From positions 81,745,748 to 81,809,747 of the forward strand of contig NC_133935.1 in the NCBI RefSeq assembly GCF_031877795.1: a stretch of 64,000 bases of DNA, written 5' to 3'. The stretch comes from Strix aluco (Eukaryota > Chordata > Aves > Strigiformes > Strigidae). The translations under genes were made by a program, and so were the position numbers. How positions within the stretch are numbered: position 1 is the stretch's first letter; each line of letters begins with the position of its first letter. Positions 62,501 to 64,000 of this stretch are shown here, piece after piece. The notes under the pieces are model-generated. The model was not told where the DNA came from. It worked only from the letters and a program-made list of their open reading frames with translations, and did no database searches.

Positions 62501-64000
62501 TTTTAGATTTTGTTTTAGATTTTGACTTTTGACTTTCTGACTTAGCCTGAGAGCTACTGGAAGATGCTCAAATATGACTCCCAGCATCCCACTCACAGTG
62601 AGCCACTGGGACTATTTCAGTGCTTTTGACTGTGTTGGGAACAGGAGGGGGAAGCAAACATCTGAGCTGGGTGCACCTGGCTCTTCACCTGCTTGGATTT
62701 TCCTAGACCTTGGTTTGAACCAGCTGTTTTGGGGAATACATTCAGAGTGAGTCTCATGCAAGTTTTCTGGGTCAAGCCAAAATGAATGAGAAAGGTCCCC
62801 AAATTGTGTTGTTCAGCCCAGTTATGCGAGCCACCAAGCCCCTCTGTAAATCTGCAAATCTTTAGATGCGTTAGGTGTTTTTGTGTGTGCAATCCATGCT
62901 TTGTGTTGGTCAGCAGTTGGGAAGGATGATTCATGTGAACCAGCAGTCCTGGGCCAGGATCTGTCCTTGATGCACATGCTGCTCCTGCAGGCACTGTGGG
63001 CAGATCCAATCTTGGTTTAGACGCTGGCCCCAGTTGACCTTGAATCCAAGGAAAAGTCATTTCTTTCCACTCCTCTCTTTCTCTGCCCTGACCCACCTGT
63101 GAGATAGATACAGAAAAAGATGGAGCAAAATGTTTATTAAAATCAACAGCCACCAAAATCCAGCTGGCAGCTGGCAGACAGGACACCTGTAATGCTGCCT
63201 GTAACCAGATGAGATCTTTCAATTTGGGATGTATTTTCTCCCAGCCCATGCATTTTGATGTTTATTTTCGCAAACAGCAAGCCAAGTTGGCTCTGAGGCA
63301 GCAGTAGTTCGAATTCCTAATGGAAGCTGCAGACGGAGCCTTTTAAAGCCTGTCCTGCCTCTGCCAGAAAAATTCCCCTGGAGAAGTGTCCTTGCCCTGT
63401 TGTGCTCAGCCAGGAGCAGCCATGCAGTGCCAGGCTTGGCTTCACCATGCTCTGGAAGCACACAGCCCCTTGCAGCAGCTAATGTGAAGTGACAAAACAG
63501 AGTGGCTGGTTTCGAGGGACGGGGAGTATAAGGTTTTGGTGTGACCAATTGCAGCTGGTTGCTGCCGAAATCATTGCAGGTGCCTCTGGCAGCTGACACA
63601 GTGACTACCTCCTTTTGCTGCCCCAGTTTGCCGGCTTTTTTTGGAAGAACACTGCTGCAGCTGTTAGTCCAGTTATCTGTAAAATGAATGACAGTGGGGA
63701 AAAATATACTGAGGGAGAAGCAAGTTTCCATGACACTGTACAATGTGAAGGGGAAATAATACGGCTAGAAAGCCAGATCTGAATTTCTGCCCAAAAAACT
63801 TAAGAGCAAGCAAGCAAAAAAATATTTCCTGAGATCTGAAAGCATTTAATGGACTTGTTCTGAAGTATTTTTGCATTTCCTAGATCAGTGGGGAACCAGT
63901 AGAAGTACTAGCTACTGCAAGGGGGTATGTCAGTGCAGTGTTTTGTATTGAGACAAGATGTGGAACTAAAATGCAAGCTAGTACTTACATACTGTTATTC
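53536..64000 (+). other. CCDC3: CCDC3 intron 2, incomplete
   Basis: At least 10.4 kb of intron without the expected coiled-coil exon, which encodes the Lys/Arg-rich C-terminal third in relatives. It contains a 331-codon antisense open frame at 56325-57320, an AT-rich block at 58.1-59.0 kb, and a small TTTTAGATTTTGACTT repeat near 62.5 kb. No repeat family was identified. Confidence 0.75.
62481..62528. repeat. Short direct repeat, 31-bp period
   Basis: GTTTTAGATTTTGACTT occurs at 62481-62497 and again at 62512-62528, within a longer run of related TTTTAGATTT and GACTTT words. It is a small local tandem duplication in CCDC3 intron 2. Confidence 0.8.

Noticed and set aside
62617-63743. Two overlapping minus-strand frames (210 and 174 codons) in CCDC3 intron 2
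   Set aside because: Neither resembles a known family, they overlap in different frames, and no supporting signals were seen. They are less unusual than the 331-codon frame nearby.
53536-64000. Search for the third (coiled-coil) exon of CCDC3
   Set aside because: No segment encoding the expected Lys/Arg/Glu-rich coiled coil with an acceptor was found, so the exon is taken to lie outside the window.

Overview
The window is vertebrate nuclear DNA, most probably from a bird. It carries five CR1 LINE fragments, the commonest avian retroposon, has compact introns, and contains a 13-coding-exon OPTN gene close in protein sequence to avian optineurin. No bacterial, viral-genome or organellar gene is visible. 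The species cannot be fixed from the sequence alone.

Two protein-coding genes are recognised, in divergent orientation. On the minus strand, OPTN (optineurin, selective-autophagy receptor) runs from a CpG island at about 22.98-23.78 kb down to a stop codon at 4228. All 13 coding exons could be spliced in frame to a 557-residue protein that keeps the LC3-interacting motif, the ubiquitin-binding UBAN motif and the C-terminal zinc finger. Its 3' UTR probably ends near 3.4-3.5 kb. On the plus strand, CCDC3 (favine, a secreted coiled-coil protein) starts at 51987. Its first two coding exons are here; the coiled-coil exon must lie beyond 64 kb. The same head-to-head pair, OPTN and CCDC3, exists on human chromosome 10p13, which supports both assignments.

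Layout: 1-3.4 kb is sequence downstream of OPTN with one CR1 copy. 3.4-23.6 kb is OPTN with its introns, a MIR-like SINE, a CR1 scrap and small AT-rich repeats. 23.8-51.1 kb is an intergenic stretch of about 27 kb without a recognisable gene; it holds a solo LTR with matching 5-bp target duplications (25468-26171), three CR1 fragments, a MIR-like SINE, a 27-T run and a perfect 26-bp palindrome. 51.1-52.6 kb is the CCDC3 promoter, 5' UTR and exon 1: a long pyrimidine-rich degenerate array, a CCCTG pentanucleotide repeat and a GGGGCT repeat inside the signal-peptide codons. 52.4-64 kb is CCDC3 intronic sequence with exon 2 at 53361-53535 and an unexplained 331-codon antisense open frame.

The two genes are not known to act in one pathway. 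The most testable new observations are a frame-switching candidate cassette exon near the 3' end of OPTN, upstream ORFs in the OPTN leader, a poly-T tract abutting an OPTN splice acceptor, and the G-quadruplex-prone repeat in the CCDC3 signal peptide.
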